A stretch of 64,000 nucleotides of DNA from Myxocyprinus asiaticus. Taxonomy: Eukaryota; Chordata; Actinopteri; Cypriniformes; Catostomidae. The stretch is from positions 7,215,479 to 7,279,478 of the forward strand of contig NC_059388.1 in NCBI RefSeq assembly GCF_019703515.2, in the 5' to 3' direction. The position numbers and the translations under genes were made by a program. Positions within the stretch are counted from its first letter, which is position 1. The number at the start of each line of letters is the position of its first letter. Below the pieces are notes generated by a model. That model was not told the origin of the DNA. It was given only the letters and a program-made list of their open reading frames with translations, and did not search any database. Of this stretch, positions 47,766-59,660 are shown piece by piece.

Positions 47766-49783
47766 TAGGAATGCACAGGGTTGGGAAGGTTACTTTTGAA
47801 ATGTATTCCACTACAGATTACAGAATACATGCTGTAAAATGTCATTTGTAACGAATTTCGTTGGATTACCCAAGGTCAGTAACGTATTCTAAATACTTTG
47901 GATTACTTCTTCAGCACTGGTAGATTTTTTCACTTGTTTTGACTATAAAAACTCTGCCAGTACAGTAAGACAAAATACACATGTTAAAAATACATTCTCT
48001 GAAAAACCTAAATATCTTATGCAGTGTTGTTTCTAAAACCAGATAAATCAAACTGATTTTTAGATATTTTTACAGGAAAACCATACAAAAATTATCATCA
48101 AGAATACGATTTTTGCCCTGATATCAAAGGTCTTACTAGAAAAAAGAAATTATGATCCAGTGTGAATTTTCTTGATAAAAAAAATGATCGTGCCTGGTAA
48201 CGTGTATGTAAAATGGCTAGAAATAGCATTTTAGCTTAGTGTAAAGTTGACGATTTACACAAGGTTTATTTCTATTTCTTCTGCTCCAAACTCACTTCAA
48301 ACTTACTTCTCTGTCTGCTCGTATGAATGTAACACATCATAAGAAAGTGTTTCACCGCTGTTCAAATGCACTTTGGATCGCATCATTTATATGTATAAAT
48401 GTTTTCCATCTGAAAGGACTAAATATTAAATGAAACAAATGACAATAAAATGCAAAGTAATCTCTTCAGTAATCAAAATACTTTTTGAATGTAACTGTAT
48501 TCTAAATACCAATGATTTAAATTGTAACTGTAGTGGAATACAGTTACTTATATTTTGTATTTTAAATACGTATTCCCATTACATGTATTCCGTTACTCCC
48601 CAACCCTGGGAATGCATAATATTTCAGTGACAAATATAAGCCAATATTATCATCTGAATTAGACAATATTGGAAACCGATAACATCAGGACCTTTTTTTT
48701 TTTTTTTATTATTATTATCCTGTTTTTCTATACCAGGATACAGAAATACTAAACAGTTATTAATCTTTTTAACTGTGCATTATACTCTACATTATTTTTT
48801 ATTGATTTGATTTATCTTTGGTCAGAACCAGCCATGGCCCGTGCATTTTAAGTCTAGGCAAAATCTCGTGCTCTTCGCTTTCAAATTATGTACAGCATGT
48901 ATGTACATCACATATCCTAAAGACCACACCCACCAAGAACAAATAAATCAATCTGATTGGCTGATGAATCTGACAATCTGACTTTAGATGCCCGTTCACT
49001 GCAGTGTTGAGTGATTCTGTGGAAATTCTAAAGGCCTGACGGGGTGGAGCTCAGACTCACGCGCTGCTTCGGCTAAGGAGCATGGCTTCGGGCATGTGAT
49101 TTGTGAAACAGTTGTCATGCTTTGCTTGTAAGCATCGAGGAATAAATTCTGATTGGATAAACTTTTTGTTTTTTGCTATTCGTTTGTAGATGAATTAGGA
49201 GTGGAAAGCTATTGAAAATACATAGGCAAAAAGGTCAATGAGAATGAAAGGATGAAAAAATATTTATTTATTAGGCATGTTACCCCAGCAGAGAAGGCTT
49301 TGTTGGCCCTGAGAAATCGCCACTGGTCAGAACTTAAGTGTGAATGCATTTTGTATCGGACAAAAACGTACAAATTTAAAATATCCACCATCATAACGGT
49401 TATCTACCATGACATTAAAATAATTCAAAATAATTAATTAATTAACTGTGATTCCCGATATCAAAAAATCTCAATCAGAGCTTTCATGTGAACATTTAAA
49501 AACAATTATAGATTCATAATATTGACCATTATATTGGCTATCGAGGAAAGTAAGTGTTTGTATCAGAAATAATTGACAAAATATTGGCTGTTCTAAAACT
49601 GTGTCATTAAGTTCTTCGCAAATAATGGACAATCTGCCTAAACTTGATAGACCGTAGCATAAGAACGAGACCTGTAGTGCAATAAAGAACTGAATGAATG
49701 TTTCGAATGGTTTCTGTCTGTTAACGGACTTGACATAGAAATAATTCTTGGTATTGACTCAAATTTATTTATGTGCATCCCTA
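47766..49783. mobile_element. hAT element ending 88 bp before a taf3 exon, split by another hAT
   Basis: The left end TAGGAATGCA and the right end TGCATCCCTA are inverted. The flanking 8-mers ATAATTAT (47758-47765) and TTAATTAT (49784-49791) differ at one position. The body after the inserted element holds 'gccaatatta', 'gacaatattggaaaccgata' and, near the right, 'aatattggct' words. There is no transposase. Its right edge lies only 88 bp from the first base of the exon at 49872. Confidence 0.75.
47776..48608. mobile_element. Non-autonomous hAT inserted in the terminal repeat of another hAT, exact 8-bp duplication
   Basis: It begins CAGGGTTGGGAAGGTTACTT and ends ATTCCGTTACTCCCCAACCCTG in inverted orientation. 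GGAATGCA is present at 47768-47775 and 48609-48616; those bases are part of the host element's own end. The subterminal regions contain repeated GTATTC/AATAC words (GTAACNGTATTC style) in both orientations. No coding frame is present. Confidence 0.92.
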
Positions 49784-49871
49784 TTAATTATATATACAAC
49801 AAATAATCTAGTTAACTTATGAATTAAGTAACCTTACAAGCCCTTTCTTCCTTTCTCTGTGTTTTGGCCAG

Positions 49872-50127
49872 TGTGATCAGTAAGGTGGTCCCAGATTCAG
49901 AGCCCAGCCCTCCACCACCACGAACCCCAGTGGCAAAGTCTGGTCCTGGTGCTCGGATGCGTTTCCCCCCAGTCCCCCCTCCACCTGCCCTGGCTCCTGT
50001 GGTGCCCCCACCCCGCCCTCCACCTGTCCTGCCCCCTGCACTCCCACCTGCCCCCATTCAGCCCCCACCCAGCCAAGCCAAAGCACGTGGATGCAGCGTC
50101 GTCACAGAAACCGTCAGTGCATACGTG
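49872..50127 (+). CDS. taf3: TAF3 exon (256 bp, proline-rich linker)
   Basis: The acceptor is 'cctttctctgtgttttggccag', AG at 49870-49871; the donor is GTGAGT at 50128. One base completes isoleucine and 85 codons follow: VISKVVPDSEPSPPPPRTPV, then a long proline-rich linker (runs of PPPP, PAPIQPPP), and SVVTETVSAYV at the end. VISKVV and the TETVS.YV motif just before the PHD finger are conserved in TAF3, while the proline linker varies in length between species. Out-of-frame glycine-rich frames on the other strand are shadows of this GC-rich exon. Confidence 0.95.
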
Positions 50128-50261
50128 GTGAGTCTCACATATACATACAGGCAAACTTTTTTTTAACATTAATCACAACAAATAATTCTTCTGCCAAGTA
50201 AAATAGTTAATAAGTGATGATTGGCCAATAACCATATCGCTTTGCCAATTAACATTAAGTG

Positions 50262-50690
50262 TGTTTGTTCCAAAATCTACTGACAGTCTTGGAATTGGAT
50301 GGAGTGAAGATGTTTTCAAAAATAGTGCCATGAATAATTTGTATGTATCTATTAACTTCATTCAAAGTGTAGTAAACATAAATAATAAAAAATACAAAAA
50401 TAAATTCTCCTAGGTACACTTGAGCAAGGTTGTTCCAAGCATCTTGGAGAACTTGCCACAGTTCTACTATGTGTATTTAGGCTGTCTCAGTTGCTTCTGT
50501 TTCTTCATGTAATCCCCAACTTACTCAATGATGTTGAGATCTGGGCTCTGTGGGGGCCATACCATCTGTTGCAGCACTCCTTGTTCTATTTCTGTTCTAT
50601 TCACAGTTTCACAAAGGAATGTTTGGCAGAAGCAGAAAATATATTAACTTATGTAATGAAAGAAGGTAAAGCAGAAGATATCAAATAAAA
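50262..50690 (+). repeat. Partial copy of the CAGTACTGTGCAAAAG MITE
   Basis: It shares 'ctcctaggtacrc', 'gttccaagc.tcttggaga', 'ttgccacagttct', 'ggctgtctcagttgcttctg' and 'gggctctgtgggg.ccat' with the copy at 54237-54752, in the same order. The terminal repeats are lost. It lies in the intron between two taf3 exons. Confidence 0.75.
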
Positions 50691-51334
50691 TATTTATCAA
50701 AGATTTATACCTGTAAAAATGTGTCTAATTAACCCAAAAATGGAACATTTTAACATGTACATATTTAAATAATTAAAATACATGGTGCCTTTTTCTTAAC
50801 AATTTCTTGCAAGTTCTTTTAGACAAATTATAATGTAAATATATTTATTATTGTATCTTAATGTTTGTAGTAATGTAGTATTCATGTACCATGATTAATC
50901 ACAATTAATCATAGAAACGTTTAAAAAATGTAAACTGTTCACAGCCCTATAATATTTATTTGCAAATTTGAGTAAATATTGTGCAAAATAAGTGTTCAAT
51001 TCATTTCAGCAATTATGTGTTCTCATTTGCTGTCATTAAATTGTATTGTGTATATATCTTGATTATAAAGGCCATCCAGCTCTCTAGATATTGTTATCGG
51101 CATTGGCAATTAAATCCACCTATCGGTCCAATAATGAATTCAACTTATGTAATCATGAGTGTCTACGTATATGCTTTAAACACTACTCTTCAAAATTTAG
51201 AGTTGGAACTATTAATTTTTTAAATAAGTGTAATAAAATGAAATAGTTCATATATTAAGACTGCAATATCACTTTTGTTTAAGACAGTTGCTGGATGTGA
51301 GACTTTGCAATTTAAATTTGTTTGTTTGTCACAG

Positions 51335-51441
51335 ATTCGGGATGAGTGGGGTAATCAGATCTGGATTTGTCCAGGATGTAATAAACCCGATGACGGCAGT
51401 CCGATGATTGGCTGTGACGAGTGCGACGACTGGTATCACTG
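51335..51441 (+). CDS. taf3: TAF3 exon, first half of the PHD finger
   Basis: The acceptor is 'gtttgtttgtcacag', AG at 51333-51334; the donor is GTAAAA at 51442. The 107-bp exon enters in phase 0 and encodes IRDEWGNQIWICPGCNKPDD, then GSPMIGCDECDDWYH, with two bases of the following tryptophan. The first four zinc ligands (C12, C15, C27, C30, counting from I1) and H35 are present. W10, M24 and W33 match in spacing the residues that build the trimethyl-lysine pocket of the TAF3 PHD finger, which is known to bind H3K4me3 at active promoters. Confidence 0.97.
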
Positions 51442-51844
51442 GTAAAAACCTGTTTTAATTGCCATTTTCACCATTTCACACCTCAGCTTCAAAATACACA
51501 ACTCACCACTTATTACATCATACAGATAAACTACCACATTTAATCACACCTACTCATTCTTTATTAGTACTGTGTTCCACCTTTTAAAAAGTCATTCAAA
51601 CTAAACATGAAACAAATCAAAACATTTTTTGCATTTTAGCTTACACTTTGCATAGCGTACAAGTAGTGTACAGCTCTGCACACTCTGGGCATTTTCTCAA
51701 CCAACTTTATGAGGTGCATCCTGAGATGCTTTTAAACTGTATTGAATGTATTTTGGGCACTTTTAAAATTGTAAAATGTTAGGTTTGTAAATTCAAAAGT
51801 AAATAGAATTTATATTTCTTTACAAAACTAATTTCAAGAATGAA

Positions 51845-52385
51845 TGAATGTTGCATTTATATAGAACTTTTCTGATACTACACTCAAAGCGCTTTACACA
51901 GTGAACAGAGGACTCTCCTCAACAACCACCAGTGTGCAGCATCCACATGGATGATGCGACAGCAGCCATAGTGCGCCAGTACGCTCACCACACATCAGCT
52001 ATTGGTGGAGAGGAGAGAGTGGACTGATACAGCCAATTAATGGATGGGGATTATTAGGAGGCCATGATGGATAAGGGCCAATGGGGGGATTTTGACACCG
52101 GGTTACACCCCTACTCTTTTACGAGAAGTGCCCTGGGATTTTTAATGACCACTGACAGTCAGAACCTCAGTTTAACATCTCATCCAAAAGATGGTACCTT
52201 TTTACAGTATAGTGTCTCCACCTATACTGGGGCATTAGTACACACACGCTGGCCTCCCTAACACCTCTTCCAGCAGCAACCTTAGTTTTCCCCAGGAGGT
52301 CTCCCATCCAGGTACTGGCCAGGCTCAACCCTGCTTAGCTTCAGTGGGTAACCAGTCTAGATCTACAGAGTGATATGGCTGCTAT
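51845..52385 (-). mobile_element. 5S rRNA-derived (SINE3-like) SINE
   Basis: Read on the minus strand, the head is 'gatatcactctgtagatct...' leading into 'gaagctaagcagggttgagcc' and 'cagtacctggatgggagacc', a diverged copy of the 5S rRNA internal promoter region. The body continues through 'aaaactaaggttgctgctgg' and 'agtatagg' to the tail near 51845-51870. The tail has ATTC units and a 'tataaatgcaacattcattc' phrase resembling a LINE 3' end. It lies inside the intron that divides the PHD finger. Short open frames here are shadows. Confidence 0.7.
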
Positions 52386-52565
52386 GGCTATTTCAAGCAT
52401 TTAAGCCTTCAGATACCTTCAAAGTATTTTTATATACATTTTTATACTTTTTTGCAATATGTGAAAATATACGGAAAATGCAAACTCGGCATAGTAAGTG
52501 TGCTGATCAAACAAATCTCTACTTATATAAGAGTTATCTTGTAACTAAGACTCTTTCTCTTTCAG

Positions 52566-52680
52566 GCCCTGTGTAGGTATTTTAGCTGCCCCTCCAGAGG
52601 ACCAGTCGTGGTTCTGTGTAAAATGTGCTGGCAAGAAGAAAGACAAGAAAACAAAAAAGAGGAAACGCAAAGTGCATTGA
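52566..52680 (+). CDS. taf3: TAF3 last coding exon, second half of the PHD finger and basic tail
   Basis: The acceptor is 'gactctttctctttcag', AG at 52564-52565. The first base completes the tryptophan of WYHWPCVG; the exon continues PCVGILAAPPEDQSWFCVKC and then a lysine/arginine-rich tail (KKKDKKTKKRKRKVH) before TGA at 52678-52680. C38, C53 and C56 complete the C4HC3 zinc ligand set started in the previous exon. The basic tail is typical of TAF3 and could act as a nuclear localisation or DNA/nucleosome contact; that role is inferred. The five exons together give about 748 residues of taf3 C-terminus with no disruption. Confidence 0.97.
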
Positions 52681-53340
52681 CCCACATTAATTTTTTCTCC
52701 TGTCTCCGTGTTCATCTGTTTTTGCCTTAATTCATTTCCAACTCTTTTGCTGCAGTTGTTTGTAATTTGTTTTTTTTTCACCCAACCCTTCTTTTAACTC
52801 GGTTAACTTACCTCAGTGTCAGGTATCATAATGTATTTTTTAAAATGAAAATTTAAAACGTGTATATGTTACTTTTTTTATGTAGAGAATCGCACAGTAT
52901 GTCTGTATGATCTTTGTACCGAGCTCATGGTTGTTCAGTAGAAGTGTTGAAATGAACCTCTCAGTTCACCCTCATTAAAGTTTGTTCAATGTACATGCTG
53001 ATTCATCAAAACCCAAGAGGGGGGAAAAAAATTCTATACTATAATCTGCTTTTTTAATAACGTTTTTCGGATTGATTTCGACTGGAGGTGCAGTTTCATT
53101 TTATTATGGATTTAATTAAAAGTTGCTTTTTCACATCTTATTGTTTTGTTGTCTTGGCGTTGTATTTTAGTGTGAAAAAATAGGTTGACCACTCATGATT
53201 ATCTTTAAATATGCAGCGTCACTAAACTTTGACAACTTCTTAAGAATGCGGAATCATTGTGATCACCTTATCCGAGAATTACCCTAATACAACATTTTAA
53301 ATAAGTCTTGTCTCAAAACAATAAATTAAGTTTGTGTTTT
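52681..53340 (+). other. taf3 3' UTR region
   Basis: Unique AT-rich sequence follows the stop codon. No coding frame of note is present. Length is uncertain because several polyadenylation signals are possible. Confidence 0.6.
52974..52979 (+). terminator. Candidate polyadenylation signal ATTAAA
   Basis: ATTAAA lies 294 bases after the stop codon and is followed by a TTTGTTC-rich stretch. Alternatives are ATTAAA at 53115-53120, followed by 'ttgttttgttgtcttggc', and AATAAA at 53320-53325, followed by 'tttgtgttttatt'. The latter two have better GT-rich downstream sequence. Which one is used cannot be decided here. Confidence 0.45.
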
Positions 53341-54201
53341 ATTAGTATTTGATGGGCAATTGGTTAGTTTGGCATTTGGATTAAATTTTCCATTTTTCTC
53401 TCTCAAATGATCTTTGAAAAACTGAATTGTAAATGAGTTTAAAAGAGATGTCGTTTTAGGGCGATTTCAGTGTGATTAATTATATAAACAATAACTTAAT
53501 TAATAACGTAATTATTACGCCATCTGAGCATAATAAGGAATTTTATAACAATCAGAACAATTCAAGCTTGAAGTACCACCTTCATGTTTTTGCAAGTCTC
53601 AGTCAGCAGTGGGCAGAGAGAGCAACTCCAGCTGCACAGCCAACAAACCACACTTACTGACAGCAGACAACACAAAATGAGGACCTGTTCTTCCATTCAA
53701 ACACAGCTGGATGGAGAGAAACTCCAATGCAGGGGTATCAAGACATGTTTTAATGTTTCAAATTAACTTTTAACTTAAAAAATGCTGTTTATTACACAAA
53801 CTGCTCAAAAAGTGTCCGTCTGACACGTGTACATTGAAGCGTCCTTAGAAAAGCCCTTATATAAAGTCTACCTATCGCAAAATGAATTGCTGTGGACTGT
53901 AGGCCAATGATAGGCTTTTGTTCAATTGTATGGAAATAAACAATAAAATGCCTTCTAAAGCCACATTGTATTGCCTAATTAATGCAGTACTATATAAATG
54001 TTATTTATTTTAATTATCTGAATTATTATATTTAATATTGTATTTATAGGTCTATCAATCTATTAAAACTTTAATTATTTACATTATATGCCAGTTAATT
54101 AATCGCATATATCAGTAGACCTATTTGCAGGGAAAAGCTTCCAAATAAAAATTATTTAATGCAGAATTTTTAAATAATTCAATGCATATATATATATATA
54201 T

Positions 54202-54236
<35 letters not shown>
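53341..54236. other. Intergenic or distal 3' UTR sequence
   Basis: AT-rich, with a modest unique block at 53590-53740. No gene seen. It ends in a (TA)n(CA)n microsatellite at 54186-54236. Confidence 0.5.
54186..54236. repeat. Compound (TA)n(CA)n microsatellite
   Basis: An AT run is followed by TACATA and then about 16 CA units. The next base pair begins the MITE end CAGTACTGTG. Confidence 0.9.
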
Positions 54237-54241
<5 letters not shown>

Positions 54242-54752
54242 CTGTGCAAAAGTTTTAGGCACTTAGGAAAAATGTTGCATAGTGAGGATGTCTTCAAAAA
54301 TAATGCCATAAATAGTTTTCATTTATCAATTATCATCATACAAAATCCAGTAAACATGAAAAAGCTAAATCAATATTTGGTGTGACCACCTTTTCCTTCA
54401 AAACAGCACCAGTTCTCCTAGGTACGCCTGGATACATTTTTTCTTGGTTGTTGTCAGATATGATGTTCCAAGCTTCTTGGAGAATTTGCCACAGTTCTTC
54501 TAACTATTTCGGCTGTCTCAGTTGCTTCTGTCTCTTCTTGTAATCCCGGACTGACTCAATATTCAGTGTTGGGCTCTGTGGGGACCATGCCATCTGTTGC
54601 AGGGCTCCCTGTTTTTCTATTCTTTTTGCAAAAGAAATGTTGTAAAATGTATATTTCCTATTGACACACTAAAGCTGAAAATATAAATAACCACCTTAAG
54701 ACACATGTTTTTGTGAAGCATCTTAATTGCCTAAGACTTTTGCACAGTACTG
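54237..54752. mobile_element. Tc1-type MITE with CAGTACTGTGCAAAAG ends
   Basis: The left end CAGTACTGTGCAAAAGTTTT and the right end AGACTTTTGCACAGTACTG are inverted repeats; TA follows the right end. There is no transposase. A second, partial copy is at 55955-56222 and a third, end-less copy at 50262-50690. Confidence 0.85.
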
Positions 54753-54758
54753 TATATA

Positions 54759-55950
54759 CACTGGTGGCCAAAAGTTTGGATTTTGCTCTTATGGAAAGAA
54801 ATTGGTACTTTTATTCACCAAAGTAGCATTCAGCTGATCACAATGTATAGTCAGGACATTAATAATGTGAAAATTTACTATTACAGTTTGAAAGAAATGT
54901 TCAGAACTTCTTAAACCACTTCAAAGAGTTCTCATCAAAAAATCCTCCATGTGCAGCAATGACAGCTTTGCAGATCCTTGGCATTCTAGCTGTCAGTTTG
55001 TCCAGATACTCAGGTGATATTTCACTCCATGCTTCCTGTAGCACTTGCCATAGATGTGGCTGTCTTGTCGGGCACTTCTCACGCACCTTACAGTCTAGTT
55101 GATCCCACAAAAGCTCAATGGGGTTAAGATCCATAACACTCTTTTCCAATTATCTGTTGTCCAATGTCTGTGTTTCTTTGCCCACTCTAACCTTTTCTTT
55201 TTGATTTTCTGTTTCAAAAGTGGCTTTTTCTTTGCAATTCTTCCCATAAGGCCTGTACCCCTGAGTCTTCTCTTTACTGTTGTACATGAAACTGGTGTTG
55301 AGCAGGTAGAATTCAATGAAGCTGTCAGCTGAGGACATGTGAGGCATCTATTTCTCAAACTAGAGACTCTGATGTACTTATCCTCTTGTTTAGTTGTACA
55401 TCTGGCCTTCCACATCTCTTTCTGCCCTTGTTAGAGCCAGTTGTCCTTTGTCTTTGAAGACGGTAGTGTACAACTTTGTATGAAATCTTCAGTTTTTTGT
55501 CAGTTTCAAGCATTGTATAGACTTCATTCCTCAAAACAATGATTGACTGACGAGTTTCTAGAGAAAGCAGTTTCTTTTTTGCCATTTTTGACCTAATATT
55601 GACCTTAAGACATGCCAGTCAATTGCATACTGTGGCAACTCAAAAACAAACAGAAAGACAATGTTAAGCTTCATTTAACGAACCAAATAGCTTTCAACTG
55701 TGTTTGATGTAATGGCAAGTGGTTTTCTAGTACCAAATTAGCAATTTAGCATGATTACTCAAGGATAAGGCGTTGGAGTGATGGCTGCTGGAACTGTCTA
55801 GATTTGATCAAAAATGACTTTTTTCAAATAGTGATGGTGGTGTTTTTTACATCAGTAATGTCCAGACTATACTTTGTGATCAGCTGAATGCCACTTTGGT
55901 CAATTAAAGTACCAATTTCCTTCCGAAAGAGTAAAATCTGTACATTATAT
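54759..55950 (-). mobile_element. Tc1/mariner element, minus-strand copy of the 2480-3735 family
   Basis: The plus-strand left end is CACTGGTGGCCAAAAGTTTG after TA (54757-54758). It is collinear, in reverse, with the nested element at 2480-3735, including the 'cattaataatgtgaaaattt' subterminal block and the 'gatcagctgaatgccactttgg' inverted partner near 55880. The outermost right terminal repeat is lost before 55950, where half of a MITE begins. It appears to have replaced the first half of that MITE. Confidence 0.8.
54901..55585 (-). pseudogene. Internally deleted Tc1 transposase
   Basis: From ATG at 55585 it reads MAKKKLLSLETRQSIIVLRN and continues KKLKISYKVVHYRLQRQRTT, a GSNKGRKRCGRPDVQ segment and, after a frameshift, REIDASHVLS-like and KNCKEKATFETENQKEKVRV stretches. 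From WKRVLW it jumps to DLNPIELLWDQLDCKVREKC and ends RICKAVIAAHGGFF...WFKKF. The missing middle is the region of the first two catalytic aspartates. The same junction exists in the copy at 2872-3552. It is about 228 codons long and inactive. Confidence 0.8.
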
Positions 55951-55954
55951 CTAT

Positions 55955-56222
55955 ACACTATTTATTTAGGCTGTCTCAATTACTTCTGTCTCTTCCTGTA
56001 ATCCCAGACTGACCTGATGTTCAGTGGGGGGCTCTGTGAGGGCCATGCCATCTGTTACAGGGCTCCCTGTTATTCTATTCTATTCTATTTGCAAAAGGAA
56101 TGTTTGGGAGTATAAAATTTATATTTCCTATTGACAGAATAAAGTAGCAGATATAAATAACCATCTTGAGACAAATATTTTTGGGAAACATCTTATGTGC
56201 CTAAGACTTTTGCACAGTACTG
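55955..56222. mobile_element. Right half of a CAGTACTG MITE
   Basis: It begins mid-element ('atttaggctgtctcaattact') and ends AGACTTTTGCACAGTACTG followed by TA. It is collinear with the right half of 54237-54752. Confidence 0.8.
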
Positions 56223-56228
56223 TATATA

Positions 56229-57647
<1,419 letters not shown>

Positions 57648-57689
57648 ACACACACGCATAGTAGTGTACTAAGTTAACTTGGAGGGTTT

Positions 57690-58115
57690 CAAGATAAAAA
57701 GCCTCTGCTCTCATCCAACAACAAACTCAAGCGTCTTCAGTTTGCCAGACACTATTGGAACTTCAAATGCGACCGGGTTCTATGGTCAGATGAAAAAATA
57801 AAAAAGAGCTTTTTGGCAGCAAACACCAGAGATGGGTTTGATGCACACAGAGATGAAGAAGTACCCAATGCCCATGGTTAAATGTGGTGCTGGATCCTTA
57901 ATGTTCTGGGACTGTTTTTCTGCCAGAGGTCCTGGACATCTTGTTTGGATTCATGGCATCATGGACTCTATCTAATACCAACAGATACAAAATCTAAACC
58001 TGGCTGCCTTGGCCAGAAAGCTTTCAATGGGCCCTGGTAGGATCTTCCAGCGGGACAATGATCCAAAACAAACATCAAAATCAACACAAAAATGGTTCAC
58101 TGACTACAAAATCAT
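57690..58115 (+). pseudogene. Fragment of a different Tc1-like transposase
   Basis: The plus strand reads LRQTLLEL-like, RVLWSDEK-like ('gttctatggtcagatgaaaa'), GLMHTEMKKYPMPMVKCGAG, SLMFWDCFSARGPGHLVWIH and LARKLSMGPGRIFQRDNDPK followed by QTSKSTQKWF. This is the catalytic core with the DNDPKQTS aspartate motif. Its remaining C-terminal part is replaced by a (TA)n run. It belongs to a third Tc1 lineage in the window. Confidence 0.75.
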
Positions 58116-58191
58116 TTATATATATATATATACACACATACGTTATTCACTTCACCTGTGTGTGGTCATTTTGTTTTTATTTTTTTGCTCA

Positions 58192-58193
<2 letters not shown>

Positions 58194-58252
<59 letters not shown>
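58194..58252. repeat. (TA)n microsatellite
   Basis: About 29 TA units directly downstream of the truncated Tc1 fragment. Confidence 0.95.
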
Positions 58253-58256
<4 letters not shown>

Positions 58257-58299
58257 TTGACATTCATATATATTTATAACTATTTAAATATAATATAAA

Positions 58300-58412
58300 T
58301 ATAATAATTATGATTATTTTTATTTGAGGGCCTTTCTAAATACTAGAAATTAATTGTGATTAATTTAATTAATCGCCATATATAACTATTAATAATTTAT
58401 TAACAGCCCTAG
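58300..58412. repeat. Remnant of a GATTAAT-rich hAT end
   Basis: 'gggcctttctaaatac...', 'attgtgattaatttaattaatcg' and the terminal 'acagccctag' match similar AT-rich remnants at 4905-5025, 46060-46100 and 50900-50950. Only one end is visible. Confidence 0.4.
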
Positions 58413-59219
58413 TGTTTAAATTGTACGGATTTGCTGAGTTAATTATTATAAACAAAAGTTTTATTGTTCAATTAAGGGTTTTTATTCAAAACATGTTGAA
58501 ATAAAAAGATAAACAGAGACAAGCATTACATGTATACAAAATCTTGAAAAGTCTTCCAATCTCTCAAGTGCAATTTTATTCATGTCCCAAATATATAATC
58601 TTCTTGAATACAGTGGCCCCAATAAGTATGTGTACACATAAGTCACACTTAAAACTTTAAGAATGTAATTTCTATTAGATTTCAAAATATCAAACCAAAT
58701 GGCATTTATTTTTTTAAGAAAAATAGCAGAAGCACACTTTTCAAGCCAAACTTTAAAAAAAGTCTGTTGGGTTTTAAATGATAAAACAATAGATATACCG
58801 TAGAGTTTATATTAATGAGGACAAAAAGTATTTAGACACTTTTTGGATGCCAAATGTTAGTGGTAAAACTGCAAGTAACTCCAAAAATTAGTTATGATGC
58901 ACTAGCATTGTTTGTTTGCAGATGAAACTTATTTTAATGTATTTGACCTAATGTAACATTATTTTAGGTCTGACTTAAGTGTCCAAATACAATGAATAAA
59001 TCTGTATTTAATTAAGAATTAAATATGAAAATGCCACACCTGTGAAACTACAATAAACAGAGCGCTTAGTAAGATAAAGAAATAGTTAGGACAAATGTTG
59101 GAATATTATGAACGTAAGAGCCTCTATAAAGCATTTACATCTTCACAAATGAGTGGTACACTTGGGGAAAATACTTTTATTTAGTATTATCAACAGAACA
59201 ATAAAATCCGTCCCTTTGT
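58413..59219. other. AT-rich sequence, no gene seen
   Basis: No domain-bearing frame. A 'cagtggcccc' word at 58613 and again at 59790, with 'ttggatac' or 'aagtatttag' and 'aagtgtccaaatac'-like phrases, hints at another old DNA-transposon family. Confidence 0.4.
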
Positions 59220-59660
59220 AGCTCTGCCAATTTGGCTATTTAGGTTCCACACAGTAGCTTTGAAGTGATTCGGACTCTGCAGCAACTGAGCTCATTTAAA
59301 ATCTCCTTAAATATCCCCTCACAACCTGTCATTCTGCTAATCACACAGAAATGGTTGGTTAAATTAGCTTTTACTGCAGCTAGATCATTTCTTTATGTTA
59401 GCGCTTATCAAAGAAAACTGAGGCCTTTATTGTTATTCGTTTCAAAGCTGTTCTGCTACAGCAGGGAGCAGTTAGCAGTGGACTGAACGGTGATAAGAAA
59501 TGCCTACCACATGCACAATTGTATTCAGGGCTGCAAGTTAAGTGAATGGTGTATCTGTGACAATAGCTGTGATCAGCTTGTAGGTCTGGGTATTTTAAAT
59601 GTTTGCATGCCTTTGAAGCAAGAAAGACGAATTTTAAGGTCATAGTCAAGACCACAACCG
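59220..59660. promoter_or_regulatory. Strong candidate conserved non-coding element downstream of taf3
   Basis: About 440 bp of repeat-free sequence distinct from its flanks. It carries CTGCTAATCACACAG, AAATTAGCTTTTACTGCAGC, GCGCTTATCAAAG (GATA core overlapping a TCF-like core), TTTATTGTTATTCG (SOX-type core), GGTGATAAGAAATG (GATA core), and CAGCTGTTCTG-like and CACATGCAC E-box words. Open frames are short, run on both strands and lack domains. Its position between taf3 and the expected neighbouring gene makes a distal enhancer a fair hypothesis, but this is inference. Confidence 0.4.

Noticed and set aside
49824..50169. Glycine/tryptophan-rich antisense open frames
   Set aside because: They are shadows of the proline-rich taf3 exon at 49872-50127.
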